Of a DNA stretch of 64,000 nucleotides, positions 1 to 9,857 are shown in pieces; positions within the stretch are counted from its first letter, which is position 1, and each line of letters begins with the position of its first letter. The notes under the pieces are model-generated. The model saw nothing but the letters and a program-made list of their open reading frames with translations, did no database searches and was not told where the DNA came from. The translations under genes and the position numbers were made by a program. The stretch comes from Tenodera sinensis (taxonomy: Eukaryota > Arthropoda > Insecta > Mantodea > Mantidae), in NCBI GenBank assembly GCA_030765045.1, contig CM060962.1, positions 169,797,759 through 169,861,758 on the forward strand, written 5' to 3'.

Positions 1-187
1 CCCAAGGTCACGGGTTCAAACCCGGCCCAGGTCGATGGTTTTTAAGTGTGCTTAAAAACGACAGCTCCATGTCAGTTGATTTACTGGCATGTAAAAGAAC
101 TCCTGCGGGACAAAATTCCGGCACACCGGCGACGCTGATGTGATCCTGGCAATTGACAGCGTCGTTAAACAACAAAATATTATTATC
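1..187 (+). mobile_element. tRNA-derived SINE, family S1 (5' end cut by window edge)
   Basis: The first bases hold a pol III B box (GGTTCAAACCC) followed by the same body seen in the complete copy at 20973-21205, including the segment with TTTACTGGCATG and the 3' end GCGTCGTTAAACAACAAAAT. The A-box half of the tRNA head lies outside the window. SINEs are non-coding and depend on a LINE for mobility. The 3' boundary is approximate, where the match to other copies ends in an A/T-rich tail. The small ORFs here are chance. Confidence 0.8.
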
Positions 188-204
188 ATCCGACATTGGC
201 ATAA

Positions 205-445
205 CTAGACAATCCTTCGTGCGTTATAACAGTTGCAGAACCCAGCGGCGCGAATGCTGTGTAGCGCGCGCCAGTGGCGTTAATGAACTTTGTTCTACCT
301 GGAAGAGAAGAGAGCGAGAGAGGAATGCCCCGTGCTTCAACTATCGTGTGCAGCGCGTGATAATAGACAAGAAGAGTCTTAGAATACTTTCCACTTTACT
401 TACAGGACTTTACTTTCCAGGGAATAAACTCATTCCTATCGCGGT
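205..445. repeat. Dispersed repeat R5, copy a
   Basis: This stretch shares blocks with 29285-29505, including CCTTCGTGCGTT, ACAGTTGCAGAAC, CCAGTGGCGT, CACTTTACTTACAGGA and TTTTCCAGGGAATAAACTCA. The two copies differ by several indels in the middle. I do not recognise a superfamily. AATAAA within the shared 3' end could be a polyadenylation signal, so a retroelement end is possible. Confidence 0.55.
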
Positions 446-1120
446 GGTAAGCCTCATGCACATGACCCAATACGTGCGGTTGACTTTGAAAATGTTCGAT
501 CTCTCTGTGGACTCGAGCCATAACGTCCTCCTCTGACATTACAGGAGAGCCATGCACCATACTCGTCATACAACTCCACAGAAAATAGTCGAGAGGTGTC
601 AGATCTGGCGACCGTGCTGGCCATGGAACTGGGCCACCTCTAGCAATTCATCGATTTGGATATCGACGTTTAGGTGATTCCGCACATTTATATCAAAGTG
701 TACTTGTCGGCCATTTCAGCAGCTATTTACGTGTCACACTGCTGTCAAAATGTTACTGTACTGGTAACTACATAAGTACCGCAGCAGGATGCGCACTAAG
801 GACTATGTGGAGGAATCTAGCACATGCGCAGGAATGTTATTATTCTCAGGCCATCCATCCTAGTTCACAAATGGCTAAAGGGTTGCATACCTTCCGTATT
901 ACATCAAAACGAATGTTAAATTGTTGCAACCGCTTGTTCTCTAACTTCGACGCTCTCCAGCGTCCAAACCGCGCATTTCCAGACACGGGTCCATTTTTTA
1001 AAACCGTTTGCCATCCTTGACAATATGCTAAGCGTTGCCGGTGTTTTTGGGACAACCAGTATAACTACATAATTATATCCCATACGAGAGTTGGGATATA
1101 ATGACATAGTACCTGGACCA
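446..1120. other. No gene or recognised repeat
   Basis: Mixed-composition sequence with only short ORFs. No match to other parts of the window was seen. The segment CCGAGCTTCGCTCGG at about 1121-1136 is a short perfect-looking hairpin marking the start of the next AT-rich repeat. Confidence 0.5.
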
Positions 1121-2016
1121 CCGAGCTTCGCTCGGCGTTTTTTATTTTTTCCCGTGTAAAATCGTGTTTTTTTCCTGATAAAATACCTATTTAGATGTAA
1201 TACGTTACATTTATATGACAATGATAGAAAACTGCATGAATTGCATGTTGAAAGGCGAGTAAAGAAGGATATATGTGTTACGTAAAAGAAACGCGAATAA
1301 AGAAAACCATGTGAAAGTAACCTATTGTATAGTAAAATGGATAGCATAGAAAGCTTCTCCATGAAAACCTACATGCACGTGCGGAATTTCGCGATGATAA
1401 TTATGTCAAGTAGTTTTCGAGATTAACGGTTACACACATGTAAATATCCACCCATAAGAATTGTATGTAGAAGAATGAGTCGAGAAACAGATGTGTATGT
1501 GTCATCTTAAACTGAGTAGAGAAAAGCGTGTGAACGTGAAACGTAGCATATATATTTCAAACATACAGAAAACTGTACAAATTATTTGTAGAAGAGGGCA
1601 TAAAAATGCTTTTTGTGTGAAATCGCATTTTTCAGAAAAAATTGTTTACAGAATAGAGGGTAGAGAAAGAGATGTGAATGTGTCACCTAAAATGAGTGGA
1701 GAAAATAGTGTGAATGTAATATGTAGCATTTCTATTTGAAACATAGAGAAAATTGTATGAATTATTTGTAGAAAGGGGAATAAAAATATTTCTTTTGTGT
1801 AAAATATAGCTAAACTTAAAAAGCAAAACCTTATCTGAATCCAAGTAGTTAGAGCCGTTTCCGAGATACGGGATATAGGTATACAAGAATTGTTCTGCAG
1901 AAGAGGGAATAAAAAATGTATTTTTGTGTGTAAAACTGCTGTTCTTTTTTTCAGGAAAGATGCCTATATAGATAAACTTAAAAAGCAAATCCTTATCTGA
2001 ATACAAAATTTGATAT
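1121..2016. repeat. AT-rich dispersed repeat family Y with ~170-bp internal modules
   Basis: Two similar modules lie in tandem (about 1480-1650 and 1655-1820). Each carries AGATGTGWATGTGTCA, a GTAGAGAAAA-like block, ATGTAGCAT and AATTATTTGTAGAAG. The same modules recur at 45590-45760 and 46050-46200. The downstream block GATAAACTTAAAAAGCAAA repeats at about 1812 and 1974 and again near 45090 and 46247. No coding capacity was seen, and the superfamily is not assigned. Confidence 0.55.
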
Positions 2017-3227
2017 GAATTTCTTGTGCGGGTGTTACCTAAGGAAACATTGCCGTCGACCGACGCGCGGTGTGATAATGTAATTTCCCTTACAAGCCTC
2101 GTCTTTGTAAAGCTCGTTAAGAGGGCGCTATCACGACCTAACTCGCGTAGTAGTAAGTTACAGAGCAAGAGGAGTTGTGGAGCAACAGTTTTCATAGCCC
2201 AGAAAGATGAAGGAGAAAATCTCATGTAGTGATAAAACTGCCATGGAATTTAGTCTTAAGTGCCAACACGGAGCAAAGGGGTTGGAGGGGGAGAGTTTTA
2301 ATTAATTTTGCGTGAGGTGTATGCTGCTGCCGCCGCCAGCCGAGCGAAAACAATGATTTGCGACGCTAGGAACTAATGGTGGGAGTATTAAACCATCCCT
2401 GGGGAATTGCGGTGAGCTTGACATCGTTTAGCGCACAGCAGTTGAATCACCACTGCAAGTTTATTTATAACCAAAGTCTCGCGAAACTGGTACACCCATT
2501 TAAAATGTGTAACGCAGCAAAAAGCTCCAGAAATCTTACATTCTTTCTCTCTTTAACCTATGGAAAATGTGCCGTGGGGCAGTTTGGTAGCTTAAAGAAT
2601 TATAAACTAATAGGCAAACTACAAAGAAGAACTTAGGGACAAACTTGTGATACAGAAGCTTATACGCTAAAAATAATGTGAAGTATTACATTACAGAGGT
2701 ACGGTTCCTAATCTTGTGAACTGAATTAAAAAAACGGGCTCTGTTCTTGATCAGAAACCGAAAGTAAAGCGCCATGTTCTTAAAGAGGAAATAGGATCAA
2801 AGTTACCACGAAGCTCAAGAAAATCAAGAAAAAGTAGGCTAGAGCAGAAATCAGGGGTTTCACAATTCTTCGCCTGGAAAGCCACTAAACTGATGAATTA
2901 ATGCGCGTGAATTTTTTTAAAAGATGTGACAGATGTGTGGCGGCACAAGGACATCATTTCCAACACCTCCTGTGACAAAGGTACGTGGTTATTCTAATTA
3001 TCACCTATGCGCTTGAATTTCAAGGTCTGTGAATAGTTGACTCCGCTGGCAAGCAGCTGCCCGCCCGCCGCTAGAACCCTCAGTCAATGCGGATCAAGGT
3101 GGAAAATATGGCACTATTTATGAATTGGATGCTGTGTGCTGGATTTACGCTTTGCATACAAATCGTAAGAAACAACTGAATATCGACAGGAACTTAAAAA
3201 CTGACAAGTTTTCAATAATTCGAAAAA
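2017..3227. other. No gene recognised
   Basis: Only short ORFs on both strands. One 86-codon plus-strand ORF at 2376-2636 has no recognisable motif. A stretch at about 2745-2890 reads open in one frame (KPKVKRHVLKEEIGSKLPRS), with basic composition but no family that I can name. I see no promoter, splice pattern or repeat match that would support a gene. Confidence 0.4.
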
Positions 3228-3231
3228 TTAA

Positions 3232-3693
3232 CCCTTTCATGCCTGAATTATTTTGCTACTTATACCGTTCTTCCTCTAATTCGAAACCGGTTTAAATTAG
3301 GCGGTCTGGGACACCTTCAGCCTGCTGGCTTGAATAGCCATGATCGTTGAGGCAACAAGTAGTGCACTGGCCATGCACTCAAAACCTGAGGTCGTGAGTT
3401 CGAGACTCGGCAACCGCAGTCAAATGTGCCTGTGGTAAAGGACGGGGAGAGCCCACGTAAAATAATCGGTGTGATGGTACGCGTGGATTATGACGGGGTA
3501 TCATTTGATTGCGGTTGCATGGATTTTGCTTCTTTTCTTATAAAAAACACTACAATATAAATTGTAAAAAAATATCTATTTTTAATTGGTGACAGACAGT
3601 ATAACAAGAATATAGCAGAAAAAAAAGTTAAAACTTGTACAAATAGGAAAAAAAAGCCTATGTATCTTATAATACACACCAGGCATGAAAGGG
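3232..3693. mobile_element. piggyBac-type MITE (462 bp, TTAA target sites)
   Basis: The element is bounded by TTAA at 3228-3231 and TTAA at 3694-3697. Its ends are a perfect 14-bp inverted repeat: CCCTTTCATGCCTG on the left and CAGGCATGAAAGGG on the right. TTAA target duplication plus ends beginning CCC is the hallmark of the piggyBac superfamily. The interior is non-coding, so this is a non-autonomous MITE needing a transposase in trans. Its middle (about 3355-3480) contains a B-box-like GAGTTCGAGACTC, possibly an old tRNA-derived SINE insertion. Confidence 0.85.
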
Positions 3694-3697
3694 TTAA

Positions 3698-4018
3698 TAA
3701 CCTGTAGTTTGAAAATGGCTTCTGCCATATTAAAGTTATTTGAATGAACTTGAGTACCCATGTTCATGGTGAGCCAGGTGATCCGAGTGTGCCACAAGTA
3801 ACTTCCCTCAAGGCAGGTGCTGTATGCCTTACACTATATCACTAATCCTCTTCATCACACCGTACGGTCTTTGACTGGTTGTTGAAGCTTGGAGCAACGT
3901 CTCTTACTCCTGGAGGGCGATGCAACCCCAACATATCACCTTGCTGAAAACCTTGGCTGTTGTATTCCCGGTCGCAGCGATTTTTCATCCGGTCACTCCC
4001 TACCTGGATGTGTTGACG
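3698..4018. other. Unique spacer before the minisatellite
   Basis: Short spacer with no gene seen. It runs directly into the GGCA/GGCG minisatellite. Long ORFs predicted through this boundary on both strands are products of the repeat and should not be annotated. Confidence 0.5.
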
Positions 4019-4919
4019 CAGGGAGGCAGGCTGGAAGGCGGGCAGGCGGTCAGGCGAGCGGGCAGGTGAGCAGGCAGGCGGGCTGGCGGACAGACAGGTG
4101 AGCAGGCAGGCGGGCAGGCGAGCGGGGAGGAGAGCAGGCAGGCGGTTGGCTGGCAGGCAGGCGGGCAGGCAGGCGGGCAGGCAGGCGAGTGGGCAGGTGA
4201 GCAGGCAGGCGGTCGGGCAGCCGGGTGGGCAGGTGGGTGGGCAGGTGAGCAGGCAGGCGGGTGGGCAGGCGGGCAAGCAGGTGAGCAGGCAGGCGGGCGG
4301 GCAGGCAGGTAGGCAGGCAGGTGGGCAGTCGGGTGGGCAGGCGGGTGGGCAGGCGGCCGTGCAGGTGAGCAGGCAGGCGGTCGGGGACGCAGGCGGGTGG
4401 ACAGGTGGGTGGGCAGGTGAGCAGGCAGGTGGGCGGGCAGGCGGGTGGGCAGGTGGGCGGGCAAGCGGGCAGGCAGGTGAGCAGGCAGGTGGGCGGGCAG
4501 GCGGGTGTGCAGGTGGGCGGGCAGGCGGGTGGGCAGGCGGGCAAGCAGGTGAGCAGGCAGGTGGGTGGGCAGGCGGGTGGGCAGGCGGCCGTGCAGGTGA
4601 GCAGGCAGGCGGTCGGGGACGCAGGCGGGTGGACAGGTGGGTGGGCAGGTGAGCAGGCAGGTGGGCGGGCAGGCGGGTGGGCAGGTGGGCGGGCAAGCGG
4701 GCAGGCAGGTGAGCAGGCAGGTGGGCGGGCAGGCGGGTGTGCAGGTGGGCGGGCAGGCGGGTGGGCAGGCGGGCAAGCAGGTGAGCAGGCAGGTGGGTGG
4801 GCAGGCGGGTGGGCAGGCGGGCGGGTAGGTGAGCAGGCAGGCGGTCGGTGACGCAGGCGGTTGGGCAGGTGGGCGGGAGGGCGGGCGGGCAGACGGGCGG
4901 GCGGTTGGCAGGCAGTCAG
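4019..4919. repeat. G-rich minisatellite (GGCA/GGCG-type, ~0.9 kb) with a 232-bp higher-order unit
   Basis: The array is built of 4-bp-phased variants of GGCAGGCGGGTGGGCAGGTGAGCA. A higher-order unit of 232 bp starts at 4359 and repeats at 4591 with no difference I could find. A third start at about 4823 is interrupted. The plus strand is rich in GGG runs with short loops (for example GGGTGGGCAGGTGGGCGGG), fitting G-quadruplex potential. Because the period is not a multiple of stop-forming words, several frames stay open on both strands and give spurious G/Q/A/R- or P/A/C/L-rich peptides. Confidence 0.95.
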
Positions 4920-5363
4920 TAACAGTAATTCAGCATTGGTACAGTCATTTCGTTTAGAATTTCACCTATGTTTCTATTAACACCAAAATGTCTAGACGAT
5001 TTTTATTGTTTTTAGATTGTTATTGTTAAACTTGAGTAATAATTTGCATAATCCACTATACGGTATAAACAGTATAGGCAAGTTTTAATTAGTGTACGTA
5101 TACAACCTATCGCATTCTCCCTCACAATAACAAAACGGCTGACCGCGCATTGACCTTCAGTTACTCGTGTGGACATAAGCAGCCGGCAGACAATTGTCGC
5201 GAAATCGAAAGCTTGCCGCTAACATTGTGGATACATAGCACAAACACTTGTTTGGAAGGTTTGAAGATTTATTGCTTTACCCAGTACGTACGTGGTAAGG
5301 TGAACTTTCAGTTACATATTTCTGATTACAGTAGTTTCAAGTGTTGTATTTGTTCCAGTGAAA
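4920..5363. other. No gene recognised
   Basis: AT-rich flank of the minisatellite. A 74-codon ORF at 5150-5374 has no recognised motif. Confidence 0.4.
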
Positions 5364-5444
5364 ATGTCGAATGAGAAGAAAAGACAACTTAGCATGACAA
5401 TGGAAATTGAATTGGATGCGTTAAAGAGACCGGCCAAAGGGAAA
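5364..5444 (+). pseudogene. Possible N-terminal helix-turn-helix relic of a pogo/CENP-B-type transposase
   Basis: An ATG opens a frame reading MSNEKKRQLSMTMEIELDAL and then KRPAKG. Pogo/Tigger/jerky proteins often start with a short basic segment followed by a Leu-containing first helix ending in a K-x-L/A-x-K-G motif, which this loosely matches. Nothing downstream continues the domain and the frame closes about 20 codons later. It may be a short remnant or chance. It is unrelated in sequence to the larger pogo element at 10332-12186. Confidence 0.25.
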
Positions 5445-5891
5445 CAATACGTACTACATTTCAGGAACGTTATACTTTTGTTTCCTAAATCGTGGTAGAA
5501 CATGCATTTACATATATCATTTGCAGTATGATGTAAATAACAGGCACCTTATTCCATAAAACTAGACATTTCAATAACTCGACATTCTCTCAGTCCACGT
5601 TAGGTCAAGAAATCGTGATTCTACTGTACCACCTGTCTGAGGCACGAAATAAAGTTTTTGGATATTAAATTAACTCTGTTGCAAACGACTCATCATAAAG
5701 AACTTTCTTCAATTTTGCGAATAATTTATCTACTCATATGGGATAGCTATTATAATTGTTCACCCTATAAGAGTGTCCTTTTTAATGCAAATTTCTGTGC
5801 GCAACCTAGATGAACAAGAAATGAAACGTCTGGCGAATGGGCATTGTCCCTAAAATTTCTAAACGGAAGCATTGATATATTTTCTAACCAT
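5445..5891. other. No gene recognised
   Basis: AT-rich sequence without recognisable coding or repeat features, ending at the target-site duplication of the SINE at 5904. Confidence 0.4.
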
Positions 5892-5903
5892 TGATATAAT
5901 TTT

Positions 5904-6291
5904 CTTCTTGTTCTTCTTCTTCTTCTTCATCTGATTACCCTCCCCTTATGTAGGACTTACAACCCTTAGGACTTACAAGCCTCTGCCTAGGATCAGATGC
6001 CTGTCGGGGAGCAGAGGAGCCTATGAACTGGACAGAGTGAAGACCTGGAAGCAGGTGTTCAGTCAAGCACCAGGTATGATAGTGAGGAAGGGGATGATAT
6101 GAAATGCAGTCGAAATGGTTTATTTGAAAGGTGATAATGGAGCAATCGGTGGAATGAGTGGCGGAGGAAACCGGAGAACCCGGAGAAAACCCCACCCAGG
6201 CGCCATTTCGTCAACAACGAATACTACAAGTAGATCCTGGGATCACCTAAGTGGTAGGCGAACGGCCTAACCGTTCGGCTACGGCGCCGTC
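5904..6291 (-). mobile_element. tRNA-derived SINE, family S2, long-tail form
   Basis: On the minus strand it begins with a tRNA-Ser-like head (GACGGCGCCGTAGCCGAACG) containing an A-box-like segment. A core follows (GGGTTTTCTCCGGGTTCTCC), then a tail reading CTGCTTCCAGGTCTTCACTC and ending in ATCAGATGAAGAAGAAG with a (GAA)n run. Perfect 12-bp target duplications TGATATAATTTT flank it at 5892-5903 and 6292-6303, so it is a complete insertion. The B box is mutated here. The same long tail occurs at 43684-44043; copies at 25353 and 37599 share the core but have a different, shorter tail. Confidence 0.9.
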
Positions 6292-6303
6292 TGATATAAT
6301 TTT

Positions 6304-7376
6304 ACTTGCCATTAATATCATGTGAAACGCGTTTAGCTTCTCAACTGCAAAAAAACCATAGTATTATATAATGGGTTCAACAGGAACCCTCCATGCATTT
6401 ACGATAGATACCATACATCGCAAATGAAATTGAGAAAAGAAGTAATATTTACTGTGTGTATTAACCATGTAACATAATAAAATTCACAGGATGAGATTGT
6501 GTTCATCTGTTTCTACCAAAAGTAGAATAATATGATCTCCCCTGGCATTCTAGTGTTAAAGTTTTCTATGTTAGTGTGTTGTTTATTGTTAAATGTCTTG
6601 TCTAAATTTAATTTACGCCAATTTCTTTACGCTGTCAGTACAGTATATTCTTGCTGCTCTACTTCCAAAAATACTATAGCTGCCCTTCTTACGGCCAGAA
6701 TTTATTGGCTTACGCGGCATGTTTGTTTCTGAGTGGAGCAAGGCCCCCTTCAGTCCTTACAGAGATTTACTGACTGCTGCACCTTGATTGTTGAGATGAG
6801 GACAGACACGTCACTGCCAAGAATTTCATTAGAGGGGAGGCTTAGTATAAATCTTATTAAATTAACCTTCTCGCTAGCTTCTGTCTATAGTCTCTCACGT
6901 GAACAAAGCTCAAAACTTTCCTATGTGATTTCTGCATGAAGGAAATACAAATTGTGCATTAAAACAGGATCTATAGATTAGCGTTCGCAGAATGGCAAGC
7001 AATTTTAAACAGCCCAAAGGCTGTCATTAAGGTAGTCAAAAATTACATTTTTTAAGAAAAAAAAACATGATTTATCTGTATTCTATGAAACACTTCAATT
7101 TGTAGGTACTACATCATAATAGTATTCCAAATTAGCAATAGACCGTGGAAGGCTGGCATTTATTATCAGTCTGCTTTTCACTGATTTTTGTTTAGTTTTT
7201 CATTAAATGTGTTTCAAAGCTCAAAGGAAGTGTGCCTCGAGTTTTGCCCAAATAGACGTCTTCTTTTTGAAAATAACCACTTAAAATTCATTTCGTTCTT
7301 GTAAAGCAACGGAAAATTAATTATGTAAATAACAGACCTTTCTTAAACTGCTCAATGACTAAGATGTTTTTGATAC
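6304..7376. other. No gene or repeat recognised
   Basis: About 1.1 kb of AT-rich sequence. ORFs of 66-68 codons at 6532-6732 and 6733-6939 are adjacent but in the same composition as their surroundings and carry no motif. Confidence 0.4.
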
Positions 7377-7626
7377 TGTGACAAAGACGACAAAACTAGT
7401 ACAGTTACTTTTCTATCATATTATTTTTCTTCTAAACTTTTGCACAAAGACGTAGTTCTCTCCTGCTGACGTAAACACAGTCTACAGTCTTTCGTGATAT
7501 TATAACTTATAACTTCACTTTCTCTGTCTCTTTTACACTAACTCCGACAGTACAATCACTTGACGCTCGTTAAATCTTCTTCACTTTGACGTAACGTAAC
7601 ATACCTTTCACGACGGCCGTACCACA

Positions 7627-7669
<43 letters not shown>

Positions 7670-7976
7670 ACACTCACTGATACACTGACCGACTCATGTT
7701 TATATCTCTCTCTCTCTCCTGCTGTTTCCTCGACTCCTTATATAGCGGGGATGACGTCACACGATTCTTTCTGGTACTTCTACAAACACACCGGCTGCCT
7801 TAGAGTTCTCGAGGGCTTTAGAAAGCCCTTTACATTGCCGCTTGATTGTTGTTAGTCACATATACACAAAAAGTCGCGCGAAGCAGCCTGAACTTGAGCG
7901 CCTTTGTTTGTTCGTATGTGGTGTGAAGTAGCTTAGCCCCGACCGTCCTTTGTTGTGCACCGCACCCGGCGTCACA
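7377..7976 (-). mobile_element. Solo-LTR-like element L1 (600 bp)
   Basis: On the minus strand it starts TGTGACGCCGGG and ends GTCTTTGTCACA, giving a terminal TGTGAC/GTCACA inverted hexamer. The flanks ATAC (7373-7376) and ATGC (7977-7980) match at 3 of 4 bases, fitting an old 4-bp target duplication. In transcription order it carries TGACGTCA (7752-7759), a TATATAA box (about 7738-7744), a (GT)n tract, and a 3' part ending near GTTTTGTCGTC. Four related copies lie at 13772, 22574, 52143 and 62238. No internal gag-pol region adjoins it, so a solo LTR is the simplest reading. Confidence 0.8.
7738..7759 (-). promoter_or_regulatory. CRE plus TATA box of LTR copy L1
   Basis: Reading the minus strand, the palindromic cAMP-response-type site TGACGTCA is followed about 8 bp later by CTATATAAGGAG. 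The pair is conserved in L2 (13847-13869) and L3 (about 22916-22937), which supports a promoter role in the LTR. Confidence 0.65.
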
Positions 7977-8319
7977 ATGCTTTTGTTATCTCCGGTTTCA
8001 CCGATGTGTGTTACTGTCCCAAAGAATCTACTAATTGGTGTTTCTTTAAATATCGCCAAGCCTAACGCTTCATAATGATTCTGTTAACTTAACAAAAACA
8101 CTAAATTACGTTTACCGCTTAGCGAAGGATTTACCTGGTACACAAAATATGGCAAGTTTAATGTCTAAAACTTCTACATTTAATGTATATTGATAAAGTG
8201 GAAAGCAAAATTATAACCTTGTTTTATATGCTTTTTGCTATCTAGATGATTATAACTACACATACAGTGCAATTTAAATGATAAATAGTGCATTAATACC
8301 TGATAAGGAAAGAAAAAAT
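7977..8319. other. Spacer between LTR L1 and X1
   Basis: AT-rich, no feature seen. Confidence 0.4.
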
Positions 8320-9009
8320 CTGATGTGTTGCACTCACATGACTTTCTCTACTGTTGTACTAACCATTCCTACAAACTCTTATTCCTATATCTGCTTCTTG
8401 TTAGTTAAGATAAACATTTGTACAAGTTATCTTATTCGTTCTTTCCTTGTCGGTGCAAGGGGAATGTTAGAATACAGTAGGCTTTGTGCGATAGTCAAAT
8501 CTTTTAAAGCTTTGAGATTCCGTTCTCTTTGCACACTTAACGTATAAAAAATGAACAATGATGTTACATTTCACGAAAGTTTTCCGAAACTCGCACACAT
8601 AGCAAGGAATATCTCCGAAATGGTTCATCCTACAAGAAAATTTATTCAGGCATAAATTGTGTATTTTAGCAAGGTCTACATTTTTTGTATAGTGTGATTT
8701 GGTCTATCTCTAACGGTTTACCAGTTATGCAAAAGTCGTCCAGAGCAAATACGACTACAAGGGCTATAGCCAGAAAATTCAAGATTTACATTTCATTTGT
8801 CATCAAAATATCTCAAACATGTGGCATTTTAATCAAAATCGATGGAGCGATTTTCAAGAAAATCAAAATTTTTGGCAAATGTTCCGTGTAAAGGGTAGTT
8901 TAGGGTGGGGCTATTTTCTTCCAAATCTTCGTGTTGCATCCTTGAAAGACATTAAACTTAAATACCAACTTTGGTTGCTAACCGACTGTCCACAGACACT
9001 CAAACACTC

Positions 9010-9086
<77 letters not shown>

Positions 9087-9239
9087 ACATATGGACCTTT
9101 ATCTAAAAATGCTTTTTTTTTTTTTTTTTTTTTTTTTTTGGACTCAGGGGGTCTCAAAACATATTTCCGGTGAAATCTTGACATCAAATTTTTGGGTGGA
9201 ATACAGCACTTCCCCTACTTACCAGTAGAGAAAGTAAAA
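8320..9239 (+). mobile_element. Interspersed repeat family X, copy X1 (920 bp, near full length)
   Basis: X copies start near TGATGTGTTGCACTCACATG, immediately followed by ACTTTCTCTACT, and end with AGTAGAGAAAGTAAAA, so short inverted ends (ACTTTCTCTAC/GTAGAGAAAGT) bracket the body. Diagnostic internal blocks are GTAGGCTTTGTGCGATAGTC, CTCAAACATGTGGCATTTTA, ATTAAACTTAAATACCAACT, a CA-rich stretch after ACAGACACTC, and TTTCCGGTGAAATCTTGACA. No ORF is conserved between copies. I cannot assign a superfamily; a non-autonomous DNA transposon is one possibility. At least ten copies or fragments lie in this window. Confidence 0.8.
9010..9080. repeat. (CA)n microsatellite inside X1
   Basis: A pure CA tract expanded at the place where other X copies carry a short CACACA segment. 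It explains the Thr/His-repeat ORFs. A T homopolymer follows at about 9113-9139. Confidence 0.95.
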
Positions 9240-9412
9240 TAGGGAAATACAACGTGATTTGCTCAAAATCTATAATTGCAACTTTATTAGTGTTATTTCT
9301 GGAAATATCTTGCTGAAAGAATACATTTCTAATGAGTCACTAAAGTTTAAGATGCATTGGATAAGTACATTGGTGCACTTAAAAAACTGGTGAAACTGGC
9401 AACCCTAGTTTT

Positions 9413-9740
9413 ACTTTCTCTGCTATGTATAGTAAGTAGAATTTACTCCACACAAAAATTCGATGCGAAGATTTCACCGAAAATATGTTTTGAGACCCCC
9501 TGAATCCAAAAAAACATTTATAGAAAGACGTCCATCTGTGTGACTGTTTGTCAGTCTGTCAGACTATGGGCAGCATAACTCAAAAACGAAAAGTCGGTTA
9601 AAAACGAAAGTTGGTATTTAAGTTTAATGTCTTTCAAGTATGCGGCACAAAGATTTTGAAGAAAATTGCTTCACTCTAAACTACCCTATACATGGAAAAA
9701 GCTTTTTTCAATGAAAAATTCTATAATAAAATTTTTAACG
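9413..9740 (-). mobile_element. Family X, partial copy X2 (3' part)
   Basis: Reads as the reverse complement of the 3' third of X, starting at TTTTACTTTCTCTGCTATG and running through GTTTTGAGACCCCCTGAATC and CGAAAAGTCGGTTAAAAACG. Beyond about 9740 it joins unrelated sequence that is also shared, inverted, with 14031-14150. Confidence 0.75.
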
Positions 9741-9857
9741 TCAATACTCAGTCACTCCATGTTAAAGAAAGAAAAGAAAATGTCGGTATAGTATGCTAGT
9801 GTAGTGATCAACTGAAATGTCCATACGATTGGTTTTGCCTAACTGTATATTGACCTT
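9478..9857 (-). repeat. Left arm of a ~375-bp inverted duplication
   Basis: This arm matches the reverse complement of 14031-14403 almost base for base (about 97% by eye, apart from an A/T homopolymer length difference). It contains the X2 fragment plus ~120 bp of non-X sequence (for example GTATAGTATGCTAG). The arms enclose about 4.17 kb that holds the pogo element, X5 and part of L2. Confidence 0.85.

Noticed and set aside
3842..4851. Long ORFs on both strands giving Pro/Ala/Cys/His- or Gly/Gln/Ala-rich proteins up to 284 codons
   Set aside because: They are translations of the GGCA/GGCG minisatellite; several frames and both strands are open because the repeat words lack stops.
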